NCBI GenBank assembly: GCA_049697115.1
Contig: JBAVVD010000012.1
Coordinates: 1 to 14,620 of the forward strand
Reading direction: 5' to 3'
Source of the DNA: JBAVVD01 sp049697115
GTDB taxonomy: Bacteria > Acidobacteriota > Aminicenantia > Aminicenantales > UBA4085
DNA: 14,620 nt
The notes under the pieces are model-generated. The model worked only from the letters and a program-made list of their open reading frames with translations. It was not told the DNA's origin and ran no database searches. Position numbers and translations under genes: made by a program. Below, piece by piece: positions 13,599 to 14,620 of the stretch. Each line of letters starts with the position of its first letter. The stretch's first letter is position 1.

Positions 13599-13925
13599 TT
13601 AATACCGGCGACCGCCGCCAAAACCACCGCGGCCCCTGCCGCCGCCGCCGCCGCCGCCGAATCCACCGCTGCGCGGTCTGTCTGTGCGCGGACGGGCTTC
13701 GTTCGCTGTGATGTTGCGGCCTTTTATCTCCTTGCCGTTCAATGAAGAAAGAGCTTTATCCGCCTCTTCCTTGTTCGGCATCTCGACAAAGCCGAAGCCT
13801 CGGGACTCTCCAGAAAACTTGTCCTTGATAACCGAAGCGGAAGCCACCTCACCAAACGCTTGAAAAAGTTCCTTCAAATCCGCTTCAGAAACGTCCCTTG
13901 ATAAGTTGCCTACATAGATGTTCAT
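13599..13925 (-). CDS. glycine-rich RRM RNA-binding protein
   Basis: A 108-aa single-RRM protein of the bacterial/cyanobacterial Rbp kind that binds RNA and is often linked to cold or stress. It has RNP2 IYVGNL (3-8), RNP1 RGFGFVEM (42-49) and a tail from about residue 86 made of Gly, Arg and Phe (GGFGGGGGGGRGRGG), an RGG-like, probably disordered RNA-binding tail. I chose the ATG at 13925 because AGGAG lies six bases upstream; the ATG at 13929-13931 touches the AGGAG. A promoter (14012-14020) and a strong leader stem-loop (13951-14002) precede it. It lies directly downstream of the 5S rRNA gene. The tail is encoded by a GGC triplet run. Confidence 0.92.
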   Translation of the reverse strand: MNIYVGNLSRDVSEADLKELFQAFGEVASASVIKDKFSGESRGFGFVEMPNKEEADKALSSLNGKEIKGRNITANEARPRTDRPRSGGFGGGGGGGRGRGGFGGGRRY

Positions 13926-13950
13926 ACCCATCTCCTATTGAAATTAGACG

Positions 13951-14002
13951 AAATAAAGGAGAGGAGTATGACCGTATGGGCCCGTGCCCTCATCCTTTAT
14001 TT
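13951..14002 (-). promoter_or_regulatory. long 5' UTR stem-loop of the RRM gene
   Basis: AAATAAAGGA (13951-13960) is fully complementary to TCCTTTATTT (13993-14002), and GAGG (13961-13964) to CCTC (13988-13991), leaving one bulged base and a 23-base loop. With the -10 box at 14017-14012, transcription should begin near 14005, so the stem starts almost at the mRNA 5' end, about 25 bases before the start codon. It could stabilise the mRNA or mediate temperature-dependent or self-regulation. Confidence 0.6.
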
Positions 14003-14011
14003 TCCACAGGT

Positions 14012-14020
14012 ATTATAACA
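14012..14020 (-). promoter_or_regulatory. extended -10 promoter of the RRM gene
   Basis: On the minus strand, TGTTATAAT is a full extended -10 element (TGn plus a perfect TATAAT). TTGAAA lies upstream but only 13 bases away, too close for a normal -35. It is separated from the 5S gene by the rRNA terminator U-tract. Confidence 0.6.
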
Positions 14021-14041
14021 TAAAATTAATTTTCAAGCCCT

Positions 14042-14055
14042 AAAAATAAAAAAAA
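14042..14055 (-). terminator. U-tract terminating the rRNA operon
   Basis: Directly after the 5S 3' end the minus strand reads eight T, then A, then five T. The 9-bp terminal helix of 5S (CCCGGCAAT with ATTGCCGGG) precedes it, but no separate hairpin is present; the 5S terminal stem itself may act in termination. Confidence 0.5.
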
Positions 14056-14171
<116 letters not shown>

Positions 14172-14217
14172 ATTATAATTCAATCGAATCAGCATTTTTT
14201 GCCTTAATAGACTCTAT

Positions 14218-14620
<403 letters not shown>

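Overview
This window looks like part of a chromosome from a diderm (Gram-negative-type) bacterium of intermediate G+C. The signs are a probable outer-membrane beta-barrel protein, a LolD/MacB-type ABC system, a Tat-signal oxidoreductase, Sec signal peptides and consensus sigma-70-like promoters. The gene content and protein style remind me of uncultured Acidobacteriota/Aminicenantes-like genomes, but I cannot verify that placement. I see no phage, IS transposase, CRISPR array or tRNA.

Left part (1-5461). The first 370 bases hold no convincing gene. They carry a terminator-like hairpin, one copy of a 64-bp dispersed repeat and a REP-like palindrome. Next, on the minus strand, come two small genes of unknown function (371-954, probably one frameshifted gene), a galE remnant (962-1734) and a large adenylation / carrier-protein / thioesterase gene (2135-4531). 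A divergent SAM-methyltransferase follows on the plus strand (4645-5461). All of these appear damaged. galE has lost about 75 codons, including the catalytic Ser/Tyr/Lys segment, and has shifted frame. The thioesterase is cut by two in-frame stops (TGA, then TAG), and the rest of its domain, with the catalytic His, is still readable behind them. The methyltransferase changes frame near its N-terminus. This is either a decaying accessory surface/natural-product locus or a stretch of poor sequence.

Middle part (5461-12624) is intact. It holds an outer-membrane barrel-like protein. A promoter-led ABC operon (ATPase, MacB/FtsX-type permease, 59-aa zinc-ribbon protein) follows. After it come a Tat-exported aldo/keto reductase fused to a 4Fe-4S module, convergent tryptophanyl-tRNA synthetase, a divergent secreted DUF4412/LolA-like protein and a MaoC-type hydratase.

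Right part (12625-14620). The second copy of the 64-bp repeat lies in the convergent gap before an Sfp-type phosphopantetheinyl transferase, which could prime the carrier domain of the damaged synthetase 8 kb away. A REP-like palindrome cluster separates it from a glycine-rich RRM RNA-binding protein. The RRM gene has its own extended -10 promoter and a long stem-loop at the very start of its mRNA. It sits directly downstream of the 5S and 23S rRNA genes (minus strand; 23S is cut by the window edge).
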